A stretch of DNA of 64,000 nucleotides from Crambe crambe (GCA_963924555.1 OZ004581.1:6487338-6551337), one strand, 5' to 3'; shown: positions 33,274 to 45,262, counted from the first letter of the stretch. The notes: a model not told the origin generated them from the letters alone. Made by a program: numbers and translations.

Positions 33274-33340
33274 AGGGGGGGGGGGGGGGGGCTCAAGCCC
33301 GCTGAGCCACCTGCTGGCTACAGGCCAAATTTTAGAAAAG
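33274..33340. repeat. G-run repeat with ctcaagcccgctgagcc, partner at 34590
   Basis: A 17-base G run followed by ctcaagcccgctgagccacc and tacaggcc. A similar string (ggggctcaagtccgttgagc, then tacaggcc) stands at 34605-34642. The two lie either side of the element at 33430-34515. Confidence 0.55.
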
Positions 33341-33429
33341 GAATGGCTCAGGAGAATCTCAAAGATTAATCAAAGAATTGTGTTACTCAGCTATATAAAT
33401 TGTAAGAACTGTATCAATATTATTATTCT

Positions 33430-34515
33430 ACGGTGGCCCATAAGGGCCATGTCAAAGTAAGATTTTTCAATTTCCAAACTGAATATTTCTATTTTCTGAA
33501 ATGAGTATTTCTAAAATGTACATTTCCAAAATCGATAAGATTCTGAAAACATGCATGCACATAGATAGTAGTTGATAGGTAGACTTTTGGGTATACCAAT
33601 TTATAGAGACTATAGATAGGCAATGCAGCCTCCCCTGGATACTAGGTTTATGCATACAACTACTAATTAACATGACTAAAATGTTTATCTATAAATGCAT
33701 CAACTGAAAGATTTCAGATAGGCAAAGTGTTATCAACCTATTAAAGCTTTGTTTCTGTTGTTCTTTTGAGATCATAAAATAGTTACGCATAGCTAATAAT
33801 ATTATTATGCTAGTTTGTGAACTTTTCCATTCTTGCTATCTCTAATCTTGCTATTTCCAATCTTACCATTTCCAATATTGTTATTTTCAATCATAGCTAG
33901 CTAGCTACCATTTTATTTTCAATCTTGCTATTTTGCTCTTCATGGTAAGATTGGAAATGGCAAGATTGGAAATAGCAAAGACCATAGCGTCTATATGCAG
34001 AGGAGTGGGTAGATGGCACACTTAAACTGTATCCTTATAATGATATTCAAAACTATATTTAAGATATTCAATGCAGAGGAGTGAGCAACATAATTAGAAA
34101 CAGAGTGATCCAAACATGAACTTACATGCAGCTAGCTAGGCAACATGCATACAAGCTTTTTCAAATTCCAACCTAACTACATAGAATCGTGTAACATTTT
34201 CCAGCAAGCCTAGCCTTCATATTCTTCAGGATCACTCTAAAAAAAACTGCACTGAATGAGACCACACCCTCCAACTAACATGCACTGGTAGCTTTAGCTT
34301 AGTTAATTTAGTAGTGACTAAAATTATTCATGTAGCTAGCCTAGGTAAGTGGCAAAGTATGGTTCCACCGTGTAGTGGAATTGTAGCTACATTTTGCATT
34401 TTGGAAATGCGCATTTTGGAAATATGCATTTTAGAAATACTCATTTCAGAAAATAGAAATGTTCAGTTTGGAAATTGAAAAATCTTACTTTGACATGGCC
34501 CTTATGGGCCACCGT
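33430..34515. mobile_element. 1.09-kb hAT-like non-autonomous element
   Basis: Inverted ends acggtggcccataagggcca (left) and its complement (right) continue as arms of about 110 bp (catgtcaaagtaagattttt on one side, the reverse on the other). Flanks attattct (33422-33429) and attattca (34516-34523) match at 7 of 8 positions, an 8-bp target duplication as in hAT elements. The interior repeats tccaatcttgctattt-type words and encodes nothing. It ends about 190 bp before the TATA box of gene B. Confidence 0.8.
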
Positions 34516-34702
34516 ATTATTCAGCAAATTAATGAAAGTACTATAGTGATAAAACCTGACTAAGCTAAGCAAAGGGAGGAAGAAGGAGGAAGGGGAAGGA
34601 GGGGTGGGGCTCAAGTCCGTTGAGCCGCCTGTTGGTACAGGCCTGGCCCTAGGTTTACATCGATCATGGGCGAGATTTACTTGCAGGCGCTAGGCGTGGC
34701 GC

Positions 34703-34810
34703 TATAAATTGCCCATGCGCATGCAGTAAACTACTAGTTAGCGAGAGCTGCTATTTTTTAGCTCATTCTGGTTCCATCGCCCGAGATTCAGCAGCAACTT
34801 AACTCTACAG
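34703..34810 (+). promoter_or_regulatory. Promoter and 5' UTR exon of gene B
   Basis: TATAAATT at 34703-34710 and the leader word gagattcagcagcaactt (34783-34800) match the layout of gene A. The exon ends ctctacag at 34810, and the donor gtatgc opens a 54-bp intron (34811-34864) closing with ttctgttgcag. A catgcgcatgc word lies just downstream of the TATA box. Confidence 0.65.
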
Positions 34811-34872
34811 GTATGCAAGAGCTAATATATATGAATTAGGCTAGCATTATTCCTTCTGTTGCAGATATAATC

Positions 34873-36252
34873 ATGCTTTCGTTCATCGTCCTCAGCGCTG
34901 TGCTAATTGCTAGTGCAACTGCTCAGATAAACATAGGAAATTGCTCGATAACTCAAATCGACAATTATATCCGCACTCTTAGAGATGGAGAGACGTGCTT
35001 GAATGCTTCTAATGCTATAATTGTAGGAGCCGGAGGTGCTGGCATTAATAATGATGCTTATAATACATACTGCACTAGAGAATGTGGAGGCGCTGTTTCA
35101 GTATATCTTCTTCTGAATTGTGGTGAAGCTGTTATACCAAGTGTTATTACTGTTTACCTAAGCTGCTTGCCGGCTACTGGCAGCACGTTGGGTCGTCGTT
35201 GCGTATCTACCCTGCCTGGTGTTTTGAGTGCTGACATCCTTACAACTCTTGCTCCTTGTGGGAATTACAATCCAGCAACCCCTACCACCTGCCCAACAAA
35301 CTGTGCGGCTGGTCTTACAAGTGCTGTAGTTGGTCAACTTGGATGCTGTTTCCAAGCTGTCTACAATGACACAATACTACTAGCAAGCTATCAAGCAGTT
35401 GGAGCATTGAATGCATCTCAAGTTGCTTTAATAAACCAAATCAGGAATCCAATGCTTTGGTCTGCTTGCAGTGTGAACTTGGTAGCACAATGTGCTATAT
35501 CACCATATCCCAGAGATCCAAGATATATTGTAGGTACCTGCTCAGCAACTGATTTTGGCACTTTCTTTGCTGCAAGATCTACCTCTCAAACTTGCATAGA
35601 GGATCTTACAAATCTTAATCAATCGCTTGCTTTCTTTCGTACTCCTGCTGGTATGCAAACACTTGATAGAGCATGTACTGAGGAATGTGGTCGTCCTCTC
35701 CGAATGTTTTATAATGACACTTGCCATGATGAAACTGCAGCTCTTAATATCGAAAACTTCTGTCTTCGATCTGATGGAAGTAGAGGCAATCGCTGTCGTT
35801 TTGCGCTTGATCGCTCACTAGCTACTGATCCTGTGCTTCTCAGTCTTGGAAATTGTTTTACTTTCGACCCTTCAAATCCGAACAGTCCCTGTCCTGCTAC
35901 CTGTAGAAATGCTCTATCTTCTCTATCCTCTGAATTTGGCTGCTGCTATCAAAACATTTATAATTCCACAGGATATTTAGATGCTTTGGTAATCGATGAA
36001 AGTATCACATTCGAAGAAAGGGACTTCTGGTACGGGATTCGTAATCCGGCACTTTGGAGTAGGTGTTCAGTTCCTTTGGTGCAAGCATGTACTGGAGACC
36101 CTTTCCCCACTACTACACCCGCTACTACACCCACTACTACACCCACTACTACACCCACTACTACACCCACTACTACAGATGGTGGTGCAGTCAAGTTTAT
36201 TGCTTCGTTCTCGGTTTTGCTTTTTGTACTTATAGCATCTTTAAACCTTTGA
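34873..36252 (+). CDS. Secreted GPI-anchor-type protein with two 14-cysteine modules, copy B
   Basis: 459 residues, very similar to copy A over both modules and the signal peptide (MLSFIVLSAVLIASATAQ). All 28 module cysteines are kept. The difference is at the C-terminus: between the last cysteine and the hydrophobic tail there is a stalk of Thr/Pro repeats (TTPTTTPTTTP-type), encoded by a 12-bp minisatellite at about 36108-36177. Such stretches are normally heavily O-glycosylated and act as a spacer holding a domain away from the membrane. The tail GGAVKFIASFSVLLFVL fits a GPI signal. The coding part is one exon. ATTAAA at 36349 may serve polyadenylation. Function unknown; it is the only copy here with a mucin-like stalk. 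Confidence 0.88.
   Translation: MLSFIVLSAVLIASATAQINIGNCSITQIDNYIRTLRDGETCLNASNAIIVGAGGAGINNDAYNTYCTRECGGAVSVYLLLNCGEAVIPSVITVYLSCLPATGSTLGRRCVSTLPGVLSADILTTLAPCGNYNPATPTTCPTNCAAGLTSAVVGQLGCCFQAVYNDTILLASYQAVGALNASQVALINQIRNPMLWSACSVNLVAQCAISPYPRDPRYIVGTCSATDFGTFFAARSTSQTCIEDLTNLNQSLAFFRTPAGMQTLDRACTEECGRPLRMFYNDTCHDETAALNIENFCLRSDGSRGNRCRFALDRSLATDPVLLSLGNCFTFDPSNPNSPCPATCRNALSSLSSEFGCCYQNIYNSTGYLDALVIDESITFEERDFWYGIRNPALWSRCSVPLVQACTGDPFPTTTPATTPTTTPTTTPTTTPTTTDGGAVKFIASFSVLLFVLIASLNL
36108..36177 (+). repeat. 12-bp coding minisatellite (Thr-Pro stalk of gene B)
   Basis: About six repeats of actactacaccc or the variant gctactacaccc encode TTP/ATP triplets. It is absent from the paralogue A, which goes directly from the last cysteine to the tail. 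Confidence 0.85.
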
Positions 36253-36889
36253 AAACATCAAGGATTATAGCTTAGTTAAAGTACTGTGTAATTAATAGAA
36301 ATTTGCCATGTTAGGTTTTTTGTAGCTGTGATTAAATTGCTTTTTAATATTAAAGAGAATTTGGTACTGCAGCCATGACAGTGCAGTGGAATCTCTGAAT
36401 AATTAAGGGACACAGCAATTCTGTCCTTTTGTATATAGAGAAGTAAATTAATGAAAAGAGACTGTACTCTCTTCTCAGAGGGTCCTTTATCGAGTTATCA
36501 TGTCTTTTGTAAGAGTGCACAGCTAAATGCAATTCTATACATAATTATGTGAGTTAATGTTCTGAGCAGGACGCAGCAATAATTATTTTACATGCATATA
36601 TGCAGGCACATGATGATTGCAAATGTGGACTGTATGCTTCTTATCACTGAAGACTGCTAGCTAGCTCAATGCATTACCAAATTAATCATCAGTGATGGCA
36701 CTAGCTAGCTGCATGGTTTGTTTTGGTAGGTAGCTATGTAGCTAGCTAGATAGACAGTTACATGAAATTCATAACACCAAACCAAAATTTACATAGCTAA
36801 CTTCCATTCAAAGGTGGCTTTGGAGTTGGGCTACTTGACAGGAGGCTATATTATTCTTTTTGCAAGATAACTGTAATCCACAGTAGGTT

Positions 36890-38180
36890 TTGATGGACTC
36901 CCTTGAGGATATACAATGATTCACCTGAGGGAAAATGTATGATTCACACAGTTATGTATATACATACGTAAATGCTCTTCTCTGTGCAACATGGCACACA
37001 TGTTATCCAAATAACAATTATAGGTGTGTACACAGACAACAGTTAAAAACATGTTGTGGAATAAATTCACATGACGCCAGTTACTTAGGACAAGTGGGGG
37101 TGCTCAGGCTTTTATGGTTGTCATGCTGCTTAGATAACTAAGTAGCATGACACTGATAGAGAAAAGTGGGCCGATAATAAACATGTACGTATACATACAA
37201 TACTTTGGCAGCATGCATTGGCTACTGAAATACATGCATGCCTTAAGTAATGAGACTAAATAACATTATCCTGATACAAATTTATTTATCCCGGCTAGTA
37301 GGAAGATAAATTTTGGTGCATCCATGGTTATAGGCTAGGAACCCAGGATGTGGGTGTTATCAACTAAAATTGGTGTGGCTATACAGTGTATCATTTACGA
37401 AAATTTCATTATTAACTTTAGCCACAAAAGTGGTCAGGCCATAGCCTGACCAGTTGCTCCCCATGCGACTACATGCATGTACATAACTTTACGGCTCACT
37501 TCCTTATCCAAATATAAAATACCTGAATTGAAATCAGCATTGATTTAATGCGAAGTCCAGAGCCAACTCACTAGTGCTTGTGAGTAGTGCACACTTGTAA
37601 CCACGTGGTCATAAAAGAATGTAATTACTACCCATAAATTTCCAGTGTGATACAGAGCGTTTCAGTGGGATCATATGAAATGCATTGTATCTCCAGCACA
37701 ATGTAGCTATAGCACTGAGCATACAACTATTATCTGAATGCACAATTGAACAAAAATCAATTATAGAAGGATTTATCCACACCTCACCTAGAATTTATGA
37801 AATGGTTTTTCAGCCACTGAACTCCAGTGATAGTGATAAACTGAGACATAATTATGGAATAGTCGTAGCTATGCTCTAGCTGACACATGAAACACACCAT
37901 GCATGGAACAACTAAACGATCATCTGCTACAGATATGCTGATGGCTATTACGTAGCTATAGAACTTGGATGCTGCAATCTGACCATGTACAGCCAGGTTG
38001 GGACTTTTAAATTGCATGGGTGGTCCATTGCCATTATTCAACACCATTATTCAGCGCCTTGTCCATGCATGCATGTCAAACTAACCGTTATTTTTAAATA
38101 TAATAATAAACATGCAGAATCTACCAACTTTCCTGCATACGTAGGTTGAATGTGTAGAAATCATGTTGATTAAATCTATT
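36890..38180 (+). repeat. Dispersed repeat family R1, copy III
   Basis: Collinear with 11560-12800: tgattcacctgagggaaaatg, ggtgtgtaca, caagtgggggtgctcaggct, aggatgtgggtg, accacgtggtca, ttttcagccactgaactcca, then cagaatctacca. Against copy I it has an extra AGCT at about 37706 (caatgtagctatagcactg) and lacks a GATC at about 37660. It begins about 640 bp after the stop of gene B. Confidence 0.7.
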
Positions 38181-38406
38181 GAAATAATTATTTTACCATA
38201 AAGGGAAATTTTTGATGTCAATTGGTAACAATCACATGAAAAAATTACCTTGACAAAAATTAATGTACAAAATCAGTAAGTAAGCTGTACTAACGAAAAT
38301 CTATTATGTAATGAAAATTTCCCAATTAAGATATAGTTCTCCCGATGAGCTGTAATGATATTCATGAAGGTTTTGATTCTCTACATGTTGTGGGCAATCA
38401 ACAATG

Positions 38407-38560
38407 CAGTCAGGGTTTCATCTAGGAATTTCACTTTGGGGGGGGGGGGGGAAGCTCACTGATCACGTGGCCATAGGCCACGGTGAGGGGGAGGGTGTAG
38501 GAGGGGGGTGTGCCCCCTCTCGCGCGGAGCACGAAAGAAAAAAAATTTTTTTTTTTGGAG
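38407..38560. repeat. Dispersed G-run repeat (partner at 2406)
   Basis: ggtttcatctaggaatttca, a 12-base G run and gaagctcactgat match the copy at 2406. It is followed by gtggccataggccac and a G-rich tract. Confidence 0.5.
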
Positions 38561-38730
38561 GACTCATTGTTGGCTAATTCTCCACAAATTCCAATACTCT
38601 ATTAGGGAGGGGATTAGCTACATTTTTTTTCAATCAATATATATAGCTATATAAACCTTATGAACATAAAAAAATTGGGGGGGGGGAAGCTGGAACATTT
38701 GGGGGGGGGGCCCACCCCTCCAGCCGCCAC

Positions 38731-38857
<127 letters not shown>

Positions 38858-38945
38858 GCTTGTGAGGGCGGGCAAGGGGGGGGGGGGGGGGCATGGTCCA
38901 CCCAATATTTCACTAATTAATGTGAAAACTAGAACAAACCCACTG

Positions 38946-39141
38946 CTACTCATTTGACACACTCCATTGATCATATAAAATTTAAAACCACAAGCATGTC
39001 ATGTGCTCTGCTAAGGGAATACACCTGCTGTTATCAGTGATGGCTAAGTAGTAGCCACAACAGCTGTATTCCTTAGCAGAGCACATGACATGCTTGTGGT
39101 TTTAAATTTTATATGATCAATGGAGTGTGTCAAATGAGTAG
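38946..39141. mobile_element. Fold-back element, arms about 85 bp
   Basis: ctactcatttgacacactcc, through accacaagcatgtcatgtgc, to gctctgctaagg is followed, after a ~45-bp centre, by the almost perfect reverse complement ending ggagtgtgtcaaatgagtag. Non-coding. It lies between the two GA arrays. Confidence 0.8.
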
Positions 39142-39218
39142 TAGTTTCAACATTTTCCTTACTATGGATTTGTATAGCCTCTACCCAGGCCCACTTATTT
39201 TGTGGGGCCAAGCCCTTC

Positions 39219-39220
<2 letters not shown>

Positions 39221-39278
<58 letters not shown>
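39221..39278. repeat. (GA)n microsatellite, 58 bp
   Basis: A pure AG run ending in agacag. It follows tagcctctacccaggccca (about 39176), a diverged TAGCCT-type hairpin end. Confidence 0.95.
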
Positions 39279-39281
<3 letters not shown>

Positions 39282-39609
39282 ATTATTATTAGGATTTTTA
39301 GGATATCTAATTTGATTTCAAGAAGAAAGAGTACTAGCTATGAAAGATTGTAGCTATCAAAGTAGATAACACAGAGTTTGGCTAGCTACATTTAGCTTCA
39401 AACTCTCAGCTAACATGACATCAATAGAATTAGTTCACCCTGATGAAGGCTAGAGTATTCTGGTTGAAACATTGGTGGTTTGTTTCATAAGCTACAAAGC
39501 TTTCTATGTAGTTATTTTTTGAAGTTAGAATTTATTGAAATAGTCTTACATATATAGACCCACGTAATTATCATAAAGCAAAGTATTTTTGACACAAACC
39601 ATGCATGGA

Positions 39610-40530
39610 AAAATTAACATAATTATAGAAATCCCTCCTCGATTATGCTAGGATTCACCTGAGGGAAAATGCGTGATTCACGCAGAGTATATTGGCCAAC
39701 CTGGTGACAGCATTCAGAGTAGTCTCCTGCAGCCAGATCTTTCTGCAGAAAGGTCTGGCCACGCAAGACTACATCCAAGAGTGGTTCCATAGTACTATTT
39801 TCTGATGAGTGAGTCATTTCTGTTTCATGAATCCAGTGAACTAGAAATAATTATGACATGGTACTACGTATAATCTTCTCCCATACCAATAATTACGTAT
39901 GACACTTACTAGTATGTGTGTGCATAATCATTATCAGGTCGAATAAAGAATAGCCTTTTAGGTGTGTACAACAGACAACAGCAGTTAGGACAAGTGGGGG
40001 TGCTCAGACTTGTGGTTATCATGCTGTTTAGATAGCTACCGCTGATAGAGAAAAGTGGGCCGATAATAAACGTATACTTTGGCAGTATCCATTGGCTATA
40101 CACTATACATGCCTTTATTAATGACACATACAGAATTTTATCCTGGCACCAGTTTGTTTATCCGAAGCAAAATTATAGTGGTTAGGCCAGGATGTGGTTG
40201 TGGTCAAATAGAATGGGTGTGGCCACGGTGCATCACTTAAGAAAATTTATTAATTTACTCCCAAAAGTGGTCAGGCCATGCTTCCCCACTTATGAAAGGC
40301 TGACTTGAAATAATGCATATTCTCCAATATTATGAGCATGAATTACAATAAATTGCTCTTGGTAATGGTTAATTATTGTCATGTATAACAATTACATAAT
40401 CAATTACCATGTAAGAATTGGTAACAAAAATGAAAATTGTAACACCTATATTCAATAATAATGAGTCCATGGTGCACTTAGTAACCACCCGAGGTCACAA
40501 AAGAATGCTTACTACCCATAAATTTCCATT
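39610..40530 (+). repeat. Dispersed repeat family R1, copy IV
   Basis: Shares ccctcctcgattatgctagg, cacgcaagactacatcc, caagtgggggtgctcaga, gccaggatgtgg and ttactacccataaatttcca with copies I-III. A reversed fragment of the same end (gaccacgtggttactac) lies at about 41077, just before pseudogene C. Confidence 0.7.
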
Positions 40531-40725
40531 GTGATACGGAAACTTTCGACATTATCCTTTCATATATATAATTCCATCTATTAACTGCAAACTGTAATTA
40601 TAATCCATAGCGTGTGGTAAAAGTTATAGGCAAGAATAAAAAAGTTATTATTAACAAATGCACCATGACATAGCTGATAAGATCTAGGGGTTTTCCCCCC
40701 CACATACTATATCAAGTCTGTACAT

Positions 40726-40728
<3 letters not shown>

Positions 40729-40759
<31 letters not shown>
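40729..40759. repeat. Poly(G) tract, about 31 bases
   Basis: A long uninterrupted G run preceded by tgtacat and followed by acctgtacat, so the tract sits inside a short inverted pair (tgtacatgg / cctgtacat). It is comparable with the C runs at 17481-17511 and 48399-48429. Confidence 0.9.
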
Positions 40760-40760
<1 letters not shown>

Positions 40761-41172
40761 CTGTACATCCAAGATCAAGATGTGAGTTCCCAGCCATTAT
40801 GCAGCAAAGAATGCTAACACTGTTTTCACTTGGTGCGCTTGTGCACTAGACAATGAATATGGATCTAAAGAGGCCACATGGTGCTGTGCATGACATCACA
40901 TCCTGCTAAGAGGGAGTTTTGTAGGTTGAGTTTAACCTGACTAACTAGATCATGGAGTCACTCCGCCACTGCTTACCTGCAAATTTTCGGCTCAGTGTTC
41001 CAGAGATGTAGCTAAATGCATTTCATTCAGTGAAACGCTCAGTGGAAATTTTTAATTACATTCTTTTGTGACCACGTGGTTACTACTTGCACCATGCCTT
41101 ACTGATTCGAATATAATAATTACATACGTAGTTTATGTTCATACAGGTGAACTATAGTAAAACCGATACATA

Positions 41173-41745
41173 ATATTATTTAATCGCTTGATTTCTTATG
41201 TACTCCTACTGGTATGCAGACACTTGATAGAATAGCTATGTACTGTTCAATATGGTGGTGCTGTAAGCAAGTTCTACAGTGACACTTGTAACGATGAAAT
41301 CGCATCTCTTGATATCAAAACCTTCTGCCTTCCATCTGATGGAACGAGAGGTAGCTAATTGCTGTCGATATGTACTTGATCGCTCACTAGCTAGAACCTG
41401 TAATCACTAATCTTTTGAACTGTTTTACTTTCAACCCTTCTGATACGAGCAGTACCTGTCCTGATGCCTGTAGAAATGCTCTATCTTCTCTATCCTCTGA
41501 ATTTGGCTGCTGCTATCAAAGCATTTATAATTCCACAGGATACTTCAATGCCAAGATTATCAATGAACAGTCCAACTTTCCAGAAAGGGGTTTCTGGTTG
41601 GCGATTCGTAATCCAGTAGTTTGGGATAATTAAGTGTGGAGTTCCTTTGGTGCAAAAATGTACCGGAACCGGAAAATCTTTCTCTGCTGCAGTGAAGTTT
41701 ATGGCTTCATTTTCATTCTAATCGTTGCATCTCTAAATTATTGAA
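41173..41745 (+). pseudogene. 14-cysteine-module gene, copy C: 5'-truncated pseudogene
   Basis: Matches the second module of E/F from the phrase IQSLDFLRTPTGMQTLDR to the end. Everything upstream is missing, and the homology begins abruptly near 41173. Relative to E and F it has AGCT inserted in gaat-AGCT-atgtact (about 41233), AGCT in gaggt-AGCT-aattgct (about 41352), a 2-bp loss near 41391, AATT in ggat-AATT-aagtg (about 41628), and later changes that break the hydrophobic tail. The longest remaining frame is 41415-41633. The 3' flank (about 41750-41920) still resembles that of E/F. Three of its disruptions are exact palindromic 4-bp gains. Confidence 0.85.
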
Positions 41746-41839
41746 AGTGTTACTATTACTATTATGTAGTTGTAACAGAAAAGCTTGCTTGTTAGCTATT
41801 AATTTTTATCCTCTCTTTATTGTTTATTTGTACAGTTTT

Positions 41840-41900
41840 GCATTTATGTGATGATGAAGCCTTATAATGAGCATTCATGATCGATCCCATCAAAGCTGCA
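41840..41900 (+). repeat. Recurring 3'-flank module (copy behind C)
   Basis: gatgatgaagccttataatg and cattcatgatcgat-ccatcaaagctgca recur behind E and F and again at 42405-42520. The module is bounded in the other copies by cagttttgat and atcaaagctg, a near-perfect inverted pair about 85 bp apart, so it may be a small hairpin element or a transcript structure. Confidence 0.6.
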
Positions 41901-42404
41901 CAGTAATATTATGGTCTAGGTCCTCACAGTTTTGATAAAACCATTTATGTGATGATATTTGCCAGTGGTTTTGGTTTCCCCATGCATGATTTACTTACTC
42001 AATGGATTTGGTACTCTTAACAGCTACGTACTATACCTAATAATATAGCAATGTATACATAAAAATGTGGCTGTTTCTTTGCATGCCTCTGTGCTATTTA
42101 AAGGGGGTACGTGTGTACTTCTTGAATTTGTGCTCATGGATAATATTCCAGTTATTGTAGGAAAAAAGAATGTTCCAACAGAGCTACGTGTAGCTGAATG
42201 ATGGAATTAGCTACGAAAGACAGTGCCAGTGAAGCAGCTACCTAGCTATATCTAAATAAGGGGGTACACAATCCACTACCACATCTTTTCAGTGGATTTT
42301 GTATGGGGGATGCATAATCCACTAGTGGATTTGATAGGGGAGTAAAAAATAGGGGGTGCCGAATTTCCTATGACACCGGTATGCAGCTAGTTAGCAAATC
42401 CTCA

Positions 42405-42520
42405 CAGTTTCGATAAACCAATTATTAGCTATAATTATGATGATTAAGCCTTTATAATAGGTGAGTCATTCATGATCAATCCATCAAAGCTGCAACAAAT
42501 TGACAGTAATAATTCATGAA
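42405..42520 (+). repeat. Recurring 3'-flank module (second copy behind C)
   Basis: cacagtttcgataaacc, gatgattaagcc, gtgagtcattcatgatcaat and catcaaagctgcaa repeat the module seen at 41840, 50090 and 57125. Confidence 0.6.
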
Positions 42521-43980
42521 TCTGGTATACGTAATTCATGAAGCGAGCGGCCATGACAGGCCAAGATGAGAATAAAGGGAGTGAAGATCAGATTCATAGT
42601 TTGATAATATATGTGATGGATAAGGAGTTACTTGACTGAAGTTCACTCTCTTGTTGCTGAACTTTTTTGAACCGCACATGCACAGCCATCCCTAGCTAGC
42701 TAGCTACTTTCCTTTTTTATTTAGAAAAATATTTTTTCCTTTAGCTACTTGTTCATGATGTAATATTTATTGGTAACTGGATGCTGTGATCCTGCTATCC
42801 AAGTTTATTAATTGTAATTCATTGGAGGTTTCATCATAATATAGTCTGGCGTTGCCGACCCTTTACCTTCCTTTTATTGGTGGGTGGGTAAAGGGTCGGC
42901 AACACCAGACTAATCTAATACGTATACAGTTTTATTGACCTATATAATTTTTTAAGGCTTTCATTCTGAAATGTAGAGCATACATGTGTTAGTACTTAAC
43001 ACTTCCAGCTCATCAATATATGATACCATAACTACAGTGATATGATGCATAAAAAAACAGAGAGGATCATTAATTGCAAGACTGTCAACACCACCCTCGG
43101 AGAATGAACATTTTAGCTGACAGACTTAATAAGCTATTAGCTCAATATGTTTAAAAATTTATTCTGGCTTGTGATCCTCCTCAGGCCAGGGGTGGTTTGG
43201 GGACTGCCTCATATCAGCTGTTTGCAAAACATCAGTGGATGTGCTTTAGGTGTGGTTAAGCAAAAGTGGACATGGCCATGAAATTTTTTTTCCCCACACA
43301 AGTGCACGGATATCCTTCAGCCACCCCTTTTCTAAAATCCTGGCTACAGCCCTGCTAGGAGTGAATAGTTTTGTGATAATTGCTGTGGTTCTAAACTTTT
43401 CTCCACGCTCGTGATTAGTCTGGTGCAACCGAAGAGGGTCTGATGACTCCAGCATACCTGATCAGTTAGCACCAGAATCTGGGTGCTAGCCAGTTAATTA
43501 ACTAACCACACACTAACAATTTACATTATTTAACCACAAAAAAACTGACCACGTCTGGATAGAACACAAGTGATTAGGATGCTGCAGAGATAGTCTAGAT
43601 GAGGCAGCTAAGGCCTAAGCGTTAGGATATGACATTGCAAGCTTCAAAATCAGCATGCTTATAATTGGTGACTTACGTAGATCTGGATTTTTCAACGCTG
43701 CAAAGGATGCATGTAAGCTTCAAGTGACTTGGAATATAATACGCATGCACAAAGTAATAATTGAATTCCACAAGAGCTGCATAAGCAATAGTACTTGAGA
43801 AAAGGGGTCTTATGGAGCAAAATTCAAAACGGAGTTATTGGTATCATTCTAAAGCTCTTAATCTGGAGATTTACATGGCTTTTAAATCAAATTTATACAC
43901 CACTTTGTTCCTGAGTTATACTTAATTGAATTTTACATCTCTTGTACATTTTATATGTAGCTTGTAAACTTTACAAGTGT
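42521..43980. other. Intergenic between C and D
   Basis: No coding frame. About 43188-43345 looks like another G/C-style MITE (aggggtggtttgg at the left, aatcctggctacagccctg at the right). A hairpin element occupies 42842-42912. Confidence 0.45.
42842..42912. mobile_element. 71-bp hairpin element, TAGTCTGG ends
   Basis: tagtctggcgttgccgaccc and its complement end in ccagacta. The core gaccctttacc is shared with 17699-17768. The flanks atcataata (left) and atctaata (right) are the same apart from one base, compatible with an old 9-bp duplication. Confidence 0.7.
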
Positions 43981-45150
43981 TTCCAATGCTCTACTTGCAG
44001 GAGGCCCTAACATCGATAGTGCTTTGAACACATACTGCACTAGAGAATGTGGAGGTGCTATTTTGATACATCTTCTTTTAAATTGTGGTGAAGCTATTGT
44101 ACCAGGTTTTGTCGCTGCTTACTTATCCTGCTTGCCAGTCACTGGTAGCTCTTTGGGTTCTCGTTGTAGAGCTACTCTGCCTGGTATTATAGATGCTTCA
44201 ATCCTCCAAAATGTTAGTCCTTGTGCCAGTTACAATGAATCGAATTCTACAGCTTGTCCAAGTGGGTGCAGGACTGGCCTTACAACTGCTCGAGCTCAAG
44301 TTGGATGTTGTTTCCAAGCTGTGTACAATGACACTGATCTACTTCAAAGCTATTTGATGCAAGGTACGGTGAATGCTACTGAATTTGCCTTAATAAACCA
44401 ACTCAGAAATCCATCGCTTTGGTCTGCTTGTCAAGTGGATTTAACACCACAATGCACTCAATCACCATTTCCCAGAAATCCCAGATATGTAAGTGGTACT
44501 TGTGAATCATCTAAGATTGACAGTTATCTTTCCATTCTTTCCGCAAGTTCCACTCTTTCCTTAAATTGCAGAAGTAATTATCCAAATATTATTCAATCGC
44601 TTGATTTCTTACGTACTCCTACTGGTATGCAGACACTTGATAGGATATGTACTGCTCAGTGTGGTGGTGCTGTAAGCAAGTTCTACAATGACATTGTAAC
44701 GATGAAATCACATCTCTTGATATCGAAACCTTCTGTCTTCCATCTGATGGAACAAGAGGTAATCGCTGTCGATATGTGCTTGATCGCTCGCTAGCTACTG
44801 AGCCTGTAATCACTAATCTTTTCAACTGTTTTACTTTCGACCCTTCTGATACGAGCAGTACCTGTCCTGGTGCCTGTAGAAATGCTCTATCTTCTCTATC
44901 CTCTGAATTTGGCTGCTGCTATCAAAGCATTCATAATTCCACAGGATACTTTGATGCCAAGATCGTCAATGAACAGTCCAACTTTCCAGAAAGAGCTTTC
45001 TGGTTGGCGATTCATAATCCAGCACTTTGGAATAAGTGTGGAGTTCCTTTGGTGAAAAAATGTACTGGAAATGCTTTCTCCGCTGCAGTGAAGTTCATTG
45101 CTTCCTTTTCAGTTTTGCTTTTTGTAATTATGGCATCTCTGAATCTTTGA
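43981..45150 (+). pseudogene. 14-cysteine-module gene, copy D: truncated, one frameshift
   Basis: Nearly identical to F but begins mid-gene at tttccaatgctctacttgca, so the signal peptide, the first two cysteines of module 1, the leader exon and the promoter are absent. One base is missing in the phrase ttctacaatgaca-ttgtaac (about 44694). The frame 44024-44794 therefore runs off, and the correct one resumes in 44776-45150 with the second half of module 2 and the intact hydrophobic tail. The 3' flank resembles F until about 45262, where an inverted copy of the 52.33-52.53 kb sequence begins. Confidence 0.85.
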
Positions 45151-45262
45151 AAGTGTTGAATATTAACTAGCTAGCTATTGTGTAGTAGTAACAGAAAAGC
45201 TATTATAACTTTTGCTTGTTATTATAGAAAAGCTGCTATTATAATTAACATTATATTTAATT

